A stretch of DNA of 64,000 nt from Coriobacteriaceae bacterium (GCA_025992855.1 DAJPGB010000001.1:2108001-2172000), one strand, 5' to 3'; shown: positions 40,954-49,881, numbered from the stretch's first letter. Program-made: numbers and translations. The notes: generated by a model from the letters alone, not told the origin.

Positions 40954-42870
40954 ATGGAAGAGGCCTATCGTCAAGCACGCAAGCGCGGCGAGCAGGGACG
41001 TCGTCGCGCCATCAGCCAAAGCGAGCACCCGTACCTTACGGACCTCGACGGCCTCGTTGCCCAGCTCCCCTTAGGCCAGCGAGAGAGCGTCGGCCTGAGG
41101 GACATTCCGCTCGAAATGGTCGTCGGCACGGTCACCAAAGGCCGTCAGTCTGCCTTTTCGTGTAACTTTATGCCCCTGCTGCCGTTTAACACCGAGTTCG
41201 CCCGCAAGTGGTCCAACCTCTACGACATCCAGGTGACCGAGGGCTATCGCGACCCCATCATCGTCACCGAGTTCATGCATCGGTTCTATGTCCAGGAAGG
41301 CAACAAGCGCGTCAGCGTCCTCAAATTCCTGGACGCCCCGACGGTTTCGGCCAAGGTCACCCGTCTCTACCCCGGCAAATGGGATTCCGTCGAAAGCCGC
41401 CTGTACGGCGAGTTCTGCGCGTTTTGGCGCGTCTGCCCCCTATACGAGATCGAGTTCTCGCGTGAGGGAAGCTACGAAACGCTCGCCAAAATGCTCGGCC
41501 AGAACCTTATCGAAAAATGGCCGCAGAAAAAGGTCGACTACCTGCGCCACACCTTCCTACTCTTTAAGCGCGCCTACCTTCGCGCAGGCGGCGACCACCT
41601 GGACATTACGCCCGCCGACGCCATGCTCGTCTACCTCAATGTGTACAACCAGGACCGCCTGCTGGATACGCCAACGGATATCGTCGTAAACCGCCTGTGC
41701 AAGATTTGGCGCGAGCTGGTCATCGCCGGCAAAAATGACGAGGACAAGGTCGATCTTGTCGAGGCACCGAGCGTCGATGAGGAAGAGTCGCCCGCCAAGT
41801 CCACCTCCGGCGTGCTCAACTTCTTTATGGGCAAGACCGTTTATTCGGCGGCCAACCCTCTGCGCATCGCCTTTATCCATGAATTCCCCTGTGCATCGTC
41901 GAGCTGGGACAGCTTGCACGACCAAGGGCGTCAGTATCTCGATGAGCACTTTGGCGGTATCGTGCGCACCGAGGCGTTCGAGGACTGCCACGATCCGGAC
42001 GCGTTCTACGCCGCCGCGGAAACGGCTGTCAAACATGGAGCAAACGTCATCTTCTCGACCTCGCACCGCCTGATGGAATACACGCTCAGGGCTGCCGTTG
42101 AGTATCCTCGGGTTCGGTTCCTCAACTGCTCTATCGGCCTTCCCCACCAAAGCGTGCGCTCGTATTTTGGAAAGATGTACGAGGCCAAGTTCCTCCTGGG
42201 CGCCCTTGCGGCCAGCATGGCGGACAACCATCGCATTGGCTACCACGCGTCGGTCTTTGCGTCGGGTGCGCTTAGCGAGATCAACGCCTTTGCCATCGGC
42301 GCCTCGTTGCTCGACCCTCGCGCGCAGGTAATCCTCACCTGGGGCGATGTGCCCGCCGGCGGCCTTGCCGAGGCCATGTGCCGCGAAGGCGTGAGCGTCA
42401 TGACCGGCGCCGACATGTCAAAGTCGCTCGAAGACCCCACGGCTTACGGACTCCACCGCCTGGTCGATGGCAAGGTCGTCGGCATCGCCATGCCGGTATG
42501 GAACTGGGGCCGATACTACGAGCTTATCGTGCGAAGCCTGCTGCATGGCACCTGGGATGAGACCAGTGACGACAGCCAGGTTCGCGCCGTCAACTACTGG
42601 TATGGTATGAGCTCGGGCGTTATCGACATTCGCTACGCTCCGGGCCTGCCTTATCAGACGCGCAAGCTTGTTCAGCTGCTCCGCAATGGCATCGTCGAGG
42701 GCTCCATCAATCCGTTTGGCGGCGAGCTCCACAGCCAAGACGGCGTGGTGCAGATCGAGGGCTTTCCCCCGCTGCCGAGCACGCAGATTGTCGAGATGAA
42801 TTGGCTGGCCGACAACGTGGTGGGCACCATTCCGCAGTCCAACGATGAGCCGAAAGTCCACGCCCTATGA
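40954..42870 (+). CDS. ParB-like / BMP-family two-domain protein
   Basis: A 638-residue protein without signal peptide. The N-terminal part (about 60-150; PIIVTEFMHRFYVQEGNKRV) resembles ParB/sulfiredoxin-fold domains. The C-terminal part (about 300-600; LRIAFIHEFPCASSSWDSLH, then HGANVIFSTSHRLMEYTL) is a BMP-type binding-protein domain usually found outside the cell. Here it should be cytoplasmic, suggesting a ligand sensor. GGGAGTAG precedes ATG 40954. It overlaps the next gene by 4 nt. Confidence 0.72.
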   Translation: MEEAYRQARKRGEQGRRRAISQSEHPYLTDLDGLVAQLPLGQRESVGLRDIPLEMVVGTVTKGRQSAFSCNFMPLLPFNTEFARKWSNLYDIQVTEGYRDPIIVTEFMHRFYVQEGNKRVSVLKFLDAPTVSAKVTRLYPGKWDSVESRLYGEFCAFWRVCPLYEIEFSREGSYETLAKMLGQNLIEKWPQKKVDYLRHTFLLFKRAYLRAGGDHLDITPADAMLVYLNVYNQDRLLDTPTDIVVNRLCKIWRELVIAGKNDEDKVDLVEAPSVDEEESPAKSTSGVLNFFMGKTVYSAANPLRIAFIHEFPCASSSWDSLHDQGRQYLDEHFGGIVRTEAFEDCHDPDAFYAAAETAVKHGANVIFSTSHRLMEYTLRAAVEYPRVRFLNCSIGLPHQSVRSYFGKMYEAKFLLGALAASMADNHRIGYHASVFASGALSEINAFAIGASLLDPRAQVILTWGDVPAGGLAEAMCREGVSVMTGADMSKSLEDPTAYGLHRLVDGKVVGIAMPVWNWGRYYELIVRSLLHGTWDETSDDSQVRAVNYWYGMSSGVIDIRYAPGLPYQTRKLVQLLRNGIVEGSINPFGGELHSQDGVVQIEGFPPLPSTQIVEMNWLADNVVGTIPQSNDEPKVHAL

Positions 42871-43577
42871 AAATCCTTGCCGTAGCCGATACCGAAGAAC
42901 GATGCCTTTGGGAATGCTTTCACAAGGAACGCTTTGAGGGTGTTGACCTGATTTTGTCAGCTGGCGATCTGGACCCGGACTATCTTGAGTTTTTGGTCAC
43001 CGTCATCAATAAACCGCTCATCTACGTGCGCGGCAATCACGATGACCGCTATGCACGTCATGCACCGGGCGGCTGTATCTGCGTCGAAGACACCGTGTAC
43101 GTGTATCGCGGCGTCCGCATTGCGGGGCTTGGCGGCTCCATGCGCTATCGAGACGGTGCCAACATGTATAGCGAGCGCGAGATGGCCAAGCGCGTGCGCA
43201 AGCTGTCGCGTAAAATCAGGATGGTCGGCGGCTGCGACATCTTGCTCACCCATGCACCCGCCGCCGGTGTGGGCGATCTGGATGATCTGCCACATCGAGG
43301 ATTCGAATGCTTTAACACAGCGCTCGAGACCTGGAATCCCGACTATATGGTGCACGGGCATGTGCACCAATGCTATGGTCGCGACTTTCAACGTGAGCGT
43401 CAGCATGCATGCGGGACAACGATTATCAATGCCTGCGGCTATACGCAGTTTGAGCTGGACGAAGCGCGCTACCCCATCCGTGGATGGCAGGCAGCCTGGC
43501 TCAACTCGCAAACCATGCGGCACGAGCTCAAGCGCCACGAGGCCATCGAGTCCTCATTCGGCAAGACTCCCTGGTAA
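42867..43577 (+). CDS. Calcineurin-like metallophosphoesterase
   Basis: A 236-residue phosphoesterase: Asp8 in VADTEE, GDLDPDY (33-39), GNHDD (56-60), LTHAPAA and GHVH, the five blocks that bind the two metals. It starts within the stop of the ParB-like/BMP gene (ATGA), so they are co-translated and probably share a pathway. Substrate is unknown; the closest groups are YfcE-like and cyclic-nucleotide or phosphoprotein phosphoesterases. Confidence 0.82.
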   Translation: MKILAVADTEERCLWECFHKERFEGVDLILSAGDLDPDYLEFLVTVINKPLIYVRGNHDDRYARHAPGGCICVEDTVYVYRGVRIAGLGGSMRYRDGANMYSEREMAKRVRKLSRKIRMVGGCDILLTHAPAAGVGDLDDLPHRGFECFNTALETWNPDYMVHGHVHQCYGRDFQRERQHACGTTIINACGYTQFELDEARYPIRGWQAAWLNSQTMRHELKRHEAIESSFGKTPW

Positions 43578-43586
43578 CCACCAAAA

Positions 43587-43621
43587 ACCACCACGAAGGG
43601 GACAGGCACCTTTGTGGTGGT
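43587..43621 (+). repeat. GGGGACAGGCACC hairpin after the phosphoesterase
   Basis: ACCACCACGAAGG pairs with CCTTTGTGGTGGT (one G-T pair) around GGACAGGCA. It begins 9 nt after the stop codon and matches the copy behind mscS. Confidence 0.8.
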
Positions 43622-43656
43622 CGTACTCGGCTTGCACGGGTCGTTCCGCCGGTTTG

Positions 43657-43791
43657 TCTCAATCTGTAACAGTAAGAACCCAAATACTCGGCTAGATGTT
43701 ACAGATCGAGATTAACCGCGATAACGAAACCGAAAATCTCAATCTGTAACAGTTAGGGGCATTTTTGCCGTCCAGATGTTACAGATTGAGA
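43657..43791. repeat. Alternating half-repeat array, 40-nt period (array 1)
   Basis: Four 15-nt half-repeats, TCTCAATCTGTAACA and its reverse complement in turn, start at 43657, 43697, 43737 and 43777. All three spacers are exactly 25 nt and unrelated in sequence. Each outward pair can form a hairpin. It lies between the convergent phosphoesterase and leuB genes. A second array with identical geometry is at 54007-54141. Confidence 0.88.
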
Positions 43792-43807
43792 TGTTTGACG
43801 GCAAGTG

Positions 43808-44980
43808 CTACAGGGCGGCAACGACCTTGTCGCCCATTGCTGTGGTGCCGAGGATTTTGTCGGCAGGGGTATTGGCGTCGGCGATGTCGCGGGTGCGCCA
43901 GCCTTCGTCGAGCACGCGCGTCACGGCGCTCTCGATCCAAGCGGCCTGCTCGCCCATGTCGAGTGCATAGGTGAGCAACATTGCCGCCGACAGGATCTGT
44001 GCCAGCGGATTGGCGATACCGAGTCCCGCAATATCGGGTGCACTACCGGCACTCGGCTCGAACAGCGACACGCCGTCACCCAGCGAGGCGGAGGCGAGCA
44101 TGCCGAGTGAACCCGTAATCTGCGCAGCCTCGTCGGACAGAATGTCGCCGAACATATTCTCGGTCACCACGACGTCAAAGTCCGCCGGTCGGTTGATGAG
44201 CTGCATCGCCGCGTTGTCGACGAGCAGGTCCTCGAGCTGCACATCGGAATATTCCTCGTCATGCACGCGATGCACGACCTCGCGCCACATGCGGCTTGTC
44301 TCCAGCACGTTGCGCTTATCCACGCTCGCTACCTTACCGCGGCGCTTGCGAGCAGCCTCGAACGCCTGACGGGCGATGCGCTCCACCTCGTACTCGCGGT
44401 ACTCCATAATGTCGATGGCACGCTGACCGGCAGCACCATCTACACCCGCGCCATCCTCATCGTAGAAACGCTCATGCTTACCAAAGTAGACACCACCGGT
44501 GAGCTCGCGAACGAGCACCATATCCACGCCCTTGATGACCTCGGGGCGAAGCGTCGACGCACCGGCCAGCGCATCGTAGATCTTGACGGGACGAAGGTTG
44601 GTATAGAGACCGAGTTCCTTGCGGATGCGCAGCAGGCCCTGCTCAGGGCGCGGAGCCGTCGGATCGGTCGAATCCCACTTGGGACCGCCCACCGATGCCA
44701 GCAACACGGCATCGGATGCCTTTGCCGCCGTAAGGGTCTCGGCGGGCAGCGGATCTCCGCATGCGTCAATCGCCGCGCCGCCAATCAAGTGATCTTCAAA
44801 GGCAAACTCCACACCGACGCGTTTACCCACCGCAGCCAGTACCTTCTTGCCCTCGGCAATGACCTCGGGGCCAATGCCGTCGCCCGGAAGGCAGCAAATC
44901 TTATAGCTCTTCTTCACGTTGCAGCTCCAGCTCTCGCTACTCGGCCCGCTTGCAAACGGGTTATCCAACTTGACCGTCAT
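43808..44980 (-). CDS. leuB: 3-isopropylmalate dehydrogenase
   Basis: Oxidises and decarboxylates 3-isopropylmalate in leucine synthesis. The 390-residue protein shows LPGDGIGPEV, RKELGLYTNLRP, RELTGGVYFG and the metal/substrate motif NMFGDILSDEAAQITGSLGM. ATG 44980 uses an AGGAGG site inside the end of leuD; a GTG 22 codons downstream would give the usual family start, so the N-terminal extension is uncertain. Last gene of leuACDB. Confidence 0.93.
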   Translation of the reverse strand: MTVKLDNPFASGPSSESWSCNVKKSYKICCLPGDGIGPEVIAEGKKVLAAVGKRVGVEFAFEDHLIGGAAIDACGDPLPAETLTAAKASDAVLLASVGGPKWDSTDPTAPRPEQGLLRIRKELGLYTNLRPVKIYDALAGASTLRPEVIKGVDMVLVRELTGGVYFGKHERFYDEDGAGVDGAAGQRAIDIMEYREYEVERIARQAFEAARKRRGKVASVDKRNVLETSRMWREVVHRVHDEEYSDVQLEDLLVDNAAMQLINRPADFDVVVTENMFGDILSDEAAQITGSLGMLASASLGDGVSLFEPSAGSAPDIAGLGIANPLAQILSAAMLLTYALDMGEQAAWIESAVTRVLDEGWRTRDIADANTPADKILGTTAMGDKVVAAL

Positions 44981-44986
44981 AATCGC

Positions 44987-45499
44987 CTACGCCTCCTGAG
45001 CCTTTGCCGCGGCAATCTTGGCACGCGTGCGCGCGACCAGGCCGCCGGCCTCGATAATCTCGGCAATAAACGGCGGAAACGGCTCAGCCGTAAAGCTCTC
45101 GCCGGTACGCTCATTGGTAATGACACCCGCCTCGGTATCAACCTTCACCGCATCACCGGCGTCAATCGCGTCGACCGCCTCAGGACATTCCATAATGGGC
45201 AGGCCAACGTTAATGGCATTGCGATAGAAAATACGCGCAAAGCTCTTAGCGATGACGCACGACACCCCAGCAGCCTTAATAGCAACCGGAGCATGCTCAC
45301 GCGAAGATCCACACCCAAAGTTCTCCTCAGCCACAATGATGTCACCGGGCTTAACGGTGGCGGCAAATGACGGATCAATATCCTCCATAGCATGCGCCGC
45401 GAGATGAGTATGATCCGACGAGTTGAGATATCGAGCCGGAATAATCACATCAGTATCGACATCGCGCCCATACTTAAAAACCTTGCCTTCAAAGTTCAT
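44987..45499 (-). CDS. leuD: 3-isopropylmalate dehydratase small subunit
   Basis: Small subunit of isopropylmalate isomerase, 170 residues, with the swivel-domain features GRDVDTDVIIPARYL and ENFGCGSSREHAP. It pairs with LeuC (iron-sulfur large subunit). Normally leuC and leuD are adjacent, but here nearly 400 nt with two large inverted elements separate them. GGAGAACG precedes ATG 45499. Confidence 0.95.
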   Translation of the reverse strand: MNFEGKVFKYGRDVDTDVIIPARYLNSSDHTHLAAHAMEDIDPSFAATVKPGDIIVAEENFGCGSSREHAPVAIKAAGVSCVIAKSFARIFYRNAINVGLPIMECPEAVDAIDAGDAVKVDTEAGVITNERTGESFTAEPFPPFIAEIIEAGGLVARTRAKIAAAKAQEA

Positions 45500-45528
45500 A
45501 TCGTTCTCCGTTCAAAAATGGGATGTGG

Positions 45529-45634
45529 GGGATTTGATATTTACTTGCTTATTCGGACAGTCCTGCTCGCACGGAGAGCACATTAAGTGCTCTCCGGCTC
45601 GTGCGGAACTCAACGCGAGCAAATATCAAATCCC
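45529..45634. repeat. Core-plus-variable-arm inverted element, copy C
   Basis: Arms 45529-45548 and 45615-45634 (GGGATTTGATATTT...) match over 18 of 20 positions. The 66-nt core has GGACAGTCCTG, CTCGCAC, the inner hairpin at 45573-45595 with stem GGAGAGCAC / GTGCTCTCC and loop ATTAA, and GGCTCGTGCGGAACT. It lies about 30 nt before the leuD start, inside the leu operon. Confidence 0.87.
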
Positions 45635-45775
45635 TCGTTCTCGTTTCGACTACAAAAAAAGCTAATGGTTCAATATCAGATAAGACCTTTCCACGGCGCG
45701 GGTCCATCTGGCCCCACCCAGCAGTACGGCAACCCCTACCGTGGCAAACATGTCATGTCAGACCTCATAACTGCA

Positions 45776-45885
45776 GGGCCTTCGACCTTTGCTCGATACA
45801 AGTTCCGCACGAGCCGGAGGCCACTAAATGTGGCCTCCGTGCGAGCCAGGACTGTTCGCAGTAGCGAGCAAAGGTCGAAGGGCCC
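45776..45885. repeat. Core-plus-variable-arm inverted element, copy D (reverse orientation)
   Basis: Arms 45776-45795 and 45865-45885 (CTTCGACCTTTGCTCG) match with one single-base bulge. On the minus strand the core reads AACAGTCCTGGCTCGCAC, then the inner hairpin at 45816-45838 with stem GGAGGCCAC / GTGGCCTCC, then GGCTCGTGCGGAACT. It starts about 10 nt after the leuC stop and is inverted relative to copy C, 140 nt away. The leuC-leuD gap holds no gene. Confidence 0.87.
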
Positions 45886-45893
45886 CGTAGCCC

Positions 45894-47159
45894 TTACAGG
45901 TCGCTCGGCAGACAGATATGCCCCGCCACAGCAGAAGCGGCAGCAACAGCCGGCGAGGCCAGATAGACCTCGGACGTGGGGTCGCCCATGCGTCCGACAA
46001 AGTTGCGGTTGGTCGTGGAGACGCACCGCTCCCCCGCCGCCAGGATGCCCATGTAACCACCCAAGCACGGACCGCACGTGGGCGTCGAGAACACGCAGTT
46101 GGCATCCAGGAAGATGTCGGTCAGGCCCTCCTTCATGCACTGACGGAAGACCGCCTGCGTCGCCGGAATCACAATGCAGCGCACGCCGTCGGCAACCTTA
46201 TGGCCGCGCATGACCTCGGCCGCTGCACGCATGTCCTCAATGCGGCCGTTGGTGCATGAGCCAATGACCGCCTGGTCAATCGTGATATGGCGGCTCTCAC
46301 TCACCGGATGGGTGTTGCTCGGCAGATGCGGCCACGACACGCACGGTTTAATGTCTGCGGCGTCGATAGCAATGACCTGGGCATACTCGGCATCCGGATC
46401 GGCATGGTACTCAACGTAATCGCGCTCGCAACGTCCCCTGAGCCAGGTGCGGGCAACGTCATCGACCTCGATAATGCCCGCCTTGCCACCCGCCTCGATC
46501 GCCATGTTCGAGATGGTCATACGACCTTCCATCGACAGGCCCTCGATGGTGCTGCCGGCAAACTCCATTGCCTGGTAGAGGGCGCCATCAACGCCGATCA
46601 TGCCGATGATGTGCAAGATGATGTCCTTGGCTGTAGCGCCGTCCGTGAGCTCGCCGTTAATCTCAAAGCGAATCGTCGGCGGCACCTTAAACCAGGCACG
46701 ACCCGTCGCAATGCCCACGCCGGCGTCCGTCGAGCCAACGCCTGTCGAGAACGCACCCAGCGCGCCATAGGTGCAGGTATGCGAATCCGCGCCGATGATC
46801 AGGTCGCCCGGTACCACCACGCCGCGCTCGGGCAGCAGAGCATGCTCAATACCTGCGCACCCCTGCTCGTAGTAGTGCGTCACATGCTGCTCGTGCGCGA
46901 AATCGCGCATCTTCTTGGTCTGCTCGGCGCTCTTGATGTCCTTGTTGGGCGCATAGTGGTCGGGCACCAGGCAAATGCGGTCGCGATCGAACACCTCGAT
47001 CGCGCCCAGCTCGCGGAAAACGTCGATCGCAATGGGCGCGGTAATGTCGTTGGCGAGCACAATATCCAGGTCGCACTCGACCAGCTGCCCCGGCTTTACC
47101 TCGTCCAGGCCTGCATGTGCTGCCAAAATCTTCTCTGCTACGGTCATGGAACGTGCCAT
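45894..47159 (-). CDS. leuC: 3-isopropylmalate dehydratase large subunit
   Basis: Iron-sulfur subunit of isopropylmalate isomerase, 421 residues. It has the aconitase-family motifs GADSHTCTYGALGAFSTGVG, IGSCTNGR and TPTCGPCLGGYMG, whose three cysteines ligate the cluster. Length fits the shorter (HacA/archaeal-type) LeuC group rather than the 466-residue E. coli form. ATG 47159, with GGGGAA upstream; 42 nt below leuA. Confidence 0.95.
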   Translation of the reverse strand: MARSMTVAEKILAAHAGLDEVKPGQLVECDLDIVLANDITAPIAIDVFRELGAIEVFDRDRICLVPDHYAPNKDIKSAEQTKKMRDFAHEQHVTHYYEQGCAGIEHALLPERGVVVPGDLIIGADSHTCTYGALGAFSTGVGSTDAGVGIATGRAWFKVPPTIRFEINGELTDGATAKDIILHIIGMIGVDGALYQAMEFAGSTIEGLSMEGRMTISNMAIEAGGKAGIIEVDDVARTWLRGRCERDYVEYHADPDAEYAQVIAIDAADIKPCVSWPHLPSNTHPVSESRHITIDQAVIGSCTNGRIEDMRAAAEVMRGHKVADGVRCIVIPATQAVFRQCMKEGLTDIFLDANCVFSTPTCGPCLGGYMGILAAGERCVSTTNRNFVGRMGDPTSEVYLASPAVAAASAVAGHICLPSDL

Positions 47160-47201
47160 GTGATTCCCCTCTCATGCGGGCTTGCGCCCTGCCAAATATC
47201 G

Positions 47202-48737
47202 TTACTTGCCCGCCTTGGAACGATTGGTCTGGATCATGCGGTTGATGGCGTTGATGTAAGCCTTGGCCGAGCTCACGATAATGTCGGTATCCGCACCGCG
47301 GCCGGTATAGATCTTGCCGTCCTCGGCGGTAATACGCACCGTCACCTCGCCAATGGCATCGATGCCGCGCGTGATGGCCTTGACGTTGAACTCCGTCAGC
47401 TCGCCGTGGGCCGAGATTGCCTTGTCGACCGCCTTGTACGCCGCATCGACCGGGCCGGTGCCTGTCGAGCACACCACGTGGGTCACGCCCTCCTCGTCGG
47501 TAATGGTTGCGGTGGCCGTAGGAATGAGCGGATCGCCGCAGGAGACCTGAAGTGCATCGAGCGTGTAGATAGCTTTGACCTCGCGCTGACGCTCCTGGAT
47601 CATCGACTCCAGATCCTCGTCAAAGACTTCCTTCTTTTGGTCGGCAATCTCCAGGAAGCGCTGGTAAATGGCCTCGAACTCCTCGTCGGCAAAGGTATAG
47701 CCCAGCTCGGCGAGGCGGTGGCGCAGCGCCGCATGACCCGAGCGTGCCGAAAGGATGATCTCGGAACCGGCGGCGCCCACGTCCTTGGGATCGATGATTT
47801 CGTAGGTATCGCGCGCCTTGAGCACGCCGTCCTGATGAATGCCCGAGCTGTGGGCGAAGGCGTTGGCGCCCACGATGGACTTATTGGGCTGCACGTTAAT
47901 GCCAGTGATGGAGCTGACGAGCTTGGAGGCGCGCGTGAGCTCGGTCGTCACGATGTCGGTGTGGGCGTCCAAATCCTGCTCGTGCATCTTCATGGCCATC
48001 ACGACCTCCTCGAGCGCCGTGTTGCCCGCGCGCTCACCCAGGCCATTGATCGTGCACTCGATCTGCGTTGCGCCATTGCGAACGGCCTCGAGCGCAAGCG
48101 CGGTGGCCATGCCCAGATCGTTATGGGTGTGGACCGAGATCGTGACGTCCTCGATACCGGCCACGCGCTCGCGCAGGTCACGGATACGAGCACCGAACTC
48201 CCAGGGCATGTTGTAGCCCGTGGTGTCAGGGATGTTCACGACCGTGGCGCCGGCCTTGACTGCAGCCTCGATAATGCGGACAAGGAACTCCTGATCGGAG
48301 CGGCCCGCGTCCTCGGCATAAAACTCAACATCGTCGACAAACTTGCGAGCATGCTTCACGGCGTGAATGGCGCGTTCAATAGCCTCATCCTCGGTCATAT
48401 GGAGCTTGTCGCGCAGATGGCTGGGACTCACACCCAGACCGGTGTGGATACGGGGCCTCTGAGCCATTTTGAGGGCTTCTGCGGCCACCTCGATGTCCCT
48501 GTCTACCGCGCGGGTGAGACCGCATACCGTGCAACGGTCGCCCGCGATCTTGCCGATCTCCTGCACCGAGCGAAAATCACCGGGGCTCGAGATGGGAAAG
48601 CCCGCCTCGATAACGTCCACGTTCATGCGCACGAGCTGACGCGCGATGACGAGCTTCTCCTCGGTATTCATGCTGGCGCCGGGAGACTGCTCTCCGTCGC
48701 GCAGGGTGGTGTCAAAGATTGCGATTTTGCGGCTCAT
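47202..48737 (-). CDS. leuA: 2-isopropylmalate synthase
   Basis: First committed enzyme of leucine synthesis, condensing acetyl-CoA with 2-ketoisovalerate. The 511-residue protein has the HMGL-like TIM barrel (FDTTLRDGEQSPG, 8-20; HTHNDLGMA), and the C-terminal LeuA regulatory domain (about 390-505) that binds leucine. ATG 48737 follows AGGAGGAAATC. Expression is probably attenuated through the leader peptide upstream. Confidence 0.96.
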   Translation of the reverse strand: MSRKIAIFDTTLRDGEQSPGASMNTEEKLVIARQLVRMNVDVIEAGFPISSPGDFRSVQEIGKIAGDRCTVCGLTRAVDRDIEVAAEALKMAQRPRIHTGLGVSPSHLRDKLHMTEDEAIERAIHAVKHARKFVDDVEFYAEDAGRSDQEFLVRIIEAAVKAGATVVNIPDTTGYNMPWEFGARIRDLRERVAGIEDVTISVHTHNDLGMATALALEAVRNGATQIECTINGLGERAGNTALEEVVMAMKMHEQDLDAHTDIVTTELTRASKLVSSITGINVQPNKSIVGANAFAHSSGIHQDGVLKARDTYEIIDPKDVGAAGSEIILSARSGHAALRHRLAELGYTFADEEFEAIYQRFLEIADQKKEVFDEDLESMIQERQREVKAIYTLDALQVSCGDPLIPTATATITDEEGVTHVVCSTGTGPVDAAYKAVDKAISAHGELTEFNVKAITRGIDAIGEVTVRITAEDGKIYTGRGADTDIIVSSAKAYINAINRMIQTNRSKAGK

Positions 48738-48801
48738 GATTTCCTCCTGATAGGCCTGAGATACAGATGGCTTTCAGGAGAGATGGAGTGCCCCAAGATA
48801 G

Positions 48802-48858
48802 AAAAATACCCGTGTCGCTCATCACGCCCAAAAGCGGCGGACGATAGCGCACCCGGGT
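48802..48858 (-). terminator. Attenuator terminator of the leu operon
   Basis: On the minus strand ACCCG at one end pairs with CGGGT at the other, with inner pairing of CGCT with GAGCG and CGCC with GGCG, followed by ATTTTT. It lies between the leuL reading frame and leuA, as expected for leader-peptide attenuation. Confidence 0.75.
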
Positions 48859-48888
48859 ACAACTCATCGTTATAGCGAGATTACAACC

Positions 48889-48948
48889 CTAGCGCGCTAT
48901 CCCATCTAGTAGCGCTAGGCCTAGGAGCTGCTGCGTGTTCTTAAACAT
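48889..48948 (-). CDS. leuL: leu operon leader peptide
   Basis: A 19-codon reading frame, MFKNTQQLLGLALLDGIAR, starts at ATG 48948 with GAGGAGCC upstream. Five codons are leucine (CTC, CTA, CTA, CTA, CTA); CTA is scarce in the surrounding genes. A terminator hairpin follows before leuA. This is the classical layout for leucine-responsive attenuation: ribosome stalling at the CTA codons would prevent the terminator from forming. Too short for ordinary gene calling. Confidence 0.82.
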   Translation of the reverse strand: MFKNTQQLLGLALLDGIAR

Positions 48949-48991
48949 GTTCGGCTCCTCTCGGCCTCGGGTATTCACTACATCGCGCTAA

Positions 48992-49019
48992 AGTGTAACA
49001 CAGACGAAACGATGCGCAA
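48992..49019 (-). promoter_or_regulatory. Promoter of the leu operon
   Basis: Minus-strand TTGCGC (49014-49019), a 16-nt spacer and TACACT (48992-48997), about 45 nt before leuL. Confidence 0.5.
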
Positions 49020-49043
49020 CGGCGATTTTGGTCCGTCCGGGGC

Positions 49044-49084
49044 AAAACCACCACAAAGGCACCTGTCCTCTTTGTGGTGGTTTT
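49044..49084 (-). repeat. GGGGACAGG-family hairpin between leu promoter and rplA terminator
   Basis: AAAACCACCACAAAG pairs perfectly with CTTTGTGGTGGTTTT around GCACCTGTCCT, i.e. the same unit as behind mscS but in the opposite orientation (AGGACAGGTGC on the minus strand). Confidence 0.82.
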
Positions 49085-49098
49085 GGTGTCGCGATAGC

Positions 49099-49137
49099 AA
49101 GAAACCCGGCCCTGCACGAGGCAGAACCGGGTTTCTT
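49099..49137 (-). terminator. Terminator of rplKA
   Basis: Stem AAGAAACCCGG / CCGGGTTTCTT with an inner CCTGC / GCAG pairing; about 35 nt after the rplA stop. Confidence 0.82.
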
Positions 49138-49173
49138 TAGCAATGCTTGCTTTGCTCAGGCAGTAACTAAAAG

Positions 49174-49881
49174 TTACTCAGCCAGGAAGTCGCGCTGGAC
49201 AGCGGGATCGACCTTGATGCCAGGGCCCATGGTGGAAGACACGGAGATGGACTTGACGTACTTACCCTTAGCAGAAGAGGGCTTGACGCGCAGGATCTCG
49301 GTGTACAGGGCAGCGTAGTTCTCGACGAGCTGCTGCTCAGAGAAGGACTTCTTGCCCAGGGGCACGTGGCAGATGCCGTAGCGGTCGGCGCGATACTCAA
49401 CGCGGCCGGCCTTGAGCTCGGAGACCATCTTGGCGACGTCCATGGTAACGGTGCCGAGCTTAGGGTTCGGCATGAGGCCACGGGGACCAAGGATCTTACC
49501 GATGCGGCCAACCTTGGCCATCATGTTCGGCGTAGCGATAGCGGCGTCGAAGTTGATCTCGCCCTTCTGGATCTGGGCGACGAGCTCGTCGGAACCGATG
49601 ATGTCGGCACCAGCGGCCTCGGCCTCGCGGGCCTTCTCGCCCTCGGCGAAGACGGCAACACGAACGGTCTTGCCGGTGCCGTGGGGCAGAGAGATGGAAC
49701 CACGGATGTTCTGGTCAGCCTTACGAGTATCGATGCCCAGACGGAAGTGGGCCTCGACGGTCTCGTCGAACTTGGCGGTGTCGAGCTCCTTGATGAGCTT
49801 GGCAGCCTGAAGGGGGGTGTAGAGCGTAGCGCGGTCGATCTTCTCGGCAGCGGCGTTATAGCTCTTACCATGCTTAGCCAT
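49174..49881 (-). CDS. rplA: 50S ribosomal protein L1
   Basis: L1 stalk protein, 235 residues, with the conserved GTGKTVRVAVFAEGEKA, the PNMMAKVGRIGKILGPRGLM block (about 119-138) and GTVT. The ATG at 49881 is 8 nt from AGGAGG; a second ATG at 49887 is too close. L1 usually represses the rplKA mRNA. The gene order breaks here: rplJ should follow but is at 23.8 kb. Confidence 0.97.
   Translation of the reverse strand: MAKHGKSYNAAAEKIDRATLYTPLQAAKLIKELDTAKFDETVEAHFRLGIDTRKADQNIRGSISLPHGTGKTVRVAVFAEGEKAREAEAAGADIIGSDELVAQIQKGEINFDAAIATPNMMAKVGRIGKILGPRGLMPNPKLGTVTMDVAKMVSELKAGRVEYRADRYGICHVPLGKKSFSEQQLVENYAALYTEILRVKPSSAKGKYVKSISVSSTMGPGIKVDPAVQRDFLAE

Noticed and set aside
46287..48875. An 862-codon plus-strand frame opposite leuC and leuA
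   Set aside because: Both leu genes have full motifs on the minus strand; this frame has none.
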